A stretch of 5,051 nucleotides of DNA from Acidobacteriota bacterium (GTDB lineage Bacteria; Acidobacteriota; Blastocatellia; Pyrinomonadales; Pyrinomonadaceae), in the NCBI GenBank assembly GCA_019247865.1, contig JAFBAJ010000005.1:1-5051 (forward strand), in the 5' to 3' direction. The translations under genes were made by a program, and so were the position numbers. This document shows, one piece after another, positions 4,679 through 5,051 of the stretch (position 1 is its first letter; every line of letters starts with the position of its first letter). The notes under the pieces were generated by a model. The model saw nothing but the letters and a program-made list of their open reading frames with translations, did not search any database and was not told the DNA's origin.

Positions 4679-5051
4679 ATGACTAAATCTACACTCAGAC
4701 TTTGCTTACTCTTCACCGCTCTGGTTCTGTTCCCGGCGACGGCAGCAATGGCACAGAGCACGCACAACGTCTGGTCTACGAGTCCGCTCTATCTGATCGA
4801 CGCGCAGACCGGCGCTACCTACTCCAGCTTTCTCAGCGGCAACGCTTCGGCGGCGTGGACGCAGGGAACGACCAGCGCGTACTTCCATGCGGTGGCCGTG
4901 GTCACCACCTCTCTCAACTATGACTTCGCGTTGGTCAGCGTGACCAGCACCAACGGTGACGAGATTGACGGACTGTACGACATCAGGCGCAACGGAACGC
5001 TGGTTTGCACCGGCTGCGTCGGCAAGGCTTACGGCCTGAGCGGAGCAGTCG
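4679..5051 (+). CDS. Exported protein of unknown function, N-terminal fragment
   Basis: The frame is open from ATG (4679-4681) to the right edge, 124 residues, C-terminus missing. AGGAG at 4666-4670 lies 8 nt upstream and fixes the start. Residues 1-25 are a classical signal peptide: Lys/Arg near the start, hydrophobic core LCLLFTALVLF, and a cleavage site AMA|Q at 25-26. The mature part is rich in Ser, Thr, Ala, Gly and aromatic residues with alternating strands, as in extracellular beta-rich proteins. It includes a DAQTG motif (41-45) and a CTGC pair (Cys110, Cys113) that might form a disulfide or bind metal. I do not recognise the family. It is divergent from the propeller gene across a structured spacer with candidate sigma-54 and sigma-70 promoters and a folded leader, so its expression is probably regulated. 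Confidence 0.8.
   Translation, partial: MTKSTLRLCLLFTALVLFPATAAMAQSTHNVWSTSPLYLIDAQTGATYSSFLSGNASAAWTQGTTSAYFHAVAVVTTSLNYDFALVSVTSTNGDEIDGLYDIRRNGTLVCTGCVGKAYGLSGAV

Noticed and set aside
4702..4923. Overlapping short frames on both strands inside the right-edge gene
   Set aside because: The frame from 4679 has a good ribosome site and signal peptide and explains the segment; the others are shadows.

Overview
The window looks like part of a free-living bacterial chromosome. Acidobacteriota, in particular a Blastocatellia-like lineage, is my best guess. The basis is the combination of secreted proteins built from PD40/TolB and DxDGDG (FG-GAP/VCBS) repeats, a beta-sandwich repeat that starts with an 'NAPTI' motif, an NtrC-type sigma-54 activator, and a dispersed repeat with GCAAAG-rich palindromic arms. 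This is recollection of protein styles, not a database result. No tRNA, rRNA, CRISPR array, transposase or phage gene is visible.

Layout, left to right. (1) 1-367, minus: N-terminal part of an exported protein with beta-sandwich repeats, running off the left edge. (2) 368-564: spacer with a strong hairpin (475-514) just beyond the end of the next gene. (3) 565-2037, minus: complete sigma-54-dependent response regulator (receiver, AAA+ and Fis-type HTH domains), with no histidine kinase beside it in the window. (4) 2038-2302: spacer with a small hairpin, a weak promoter candidate and copy A of a ~95 bp palindromic repeat. (5) 2303-4123, minus: exported protein of 606 residues that combines a six-blade TolB/PD40 propeller with six DxDGDG repeats. 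(6) 4124-4678: divergent spacer of 555 bp, the most structured non-coding part of the window. It holds a TATAAT box for the left gene, several inverted repeats, a cluster of TTGAG pentamers, repeat copy B, a candidate -24/-12 (sigma-54) promoter overlapping an extended -10 box, and a folded 5' leader. (7) 4679-5051, plus: N-terminal part of an exported protein of unknown function, running off the right edge.

Three of the four genes encode exported proteins, and the fourth is a sigma-54 activator. The most interesting hypothesis, not a demonstrated fact, is that the divergent spacer is a regulated control region. Its sigma-54-like promoter and TTGAG dyads could be targets of an activator such as the one encoded at 565-2037. 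Nothing here amounts to a clearly new defence, mobile or biosynthetic system.
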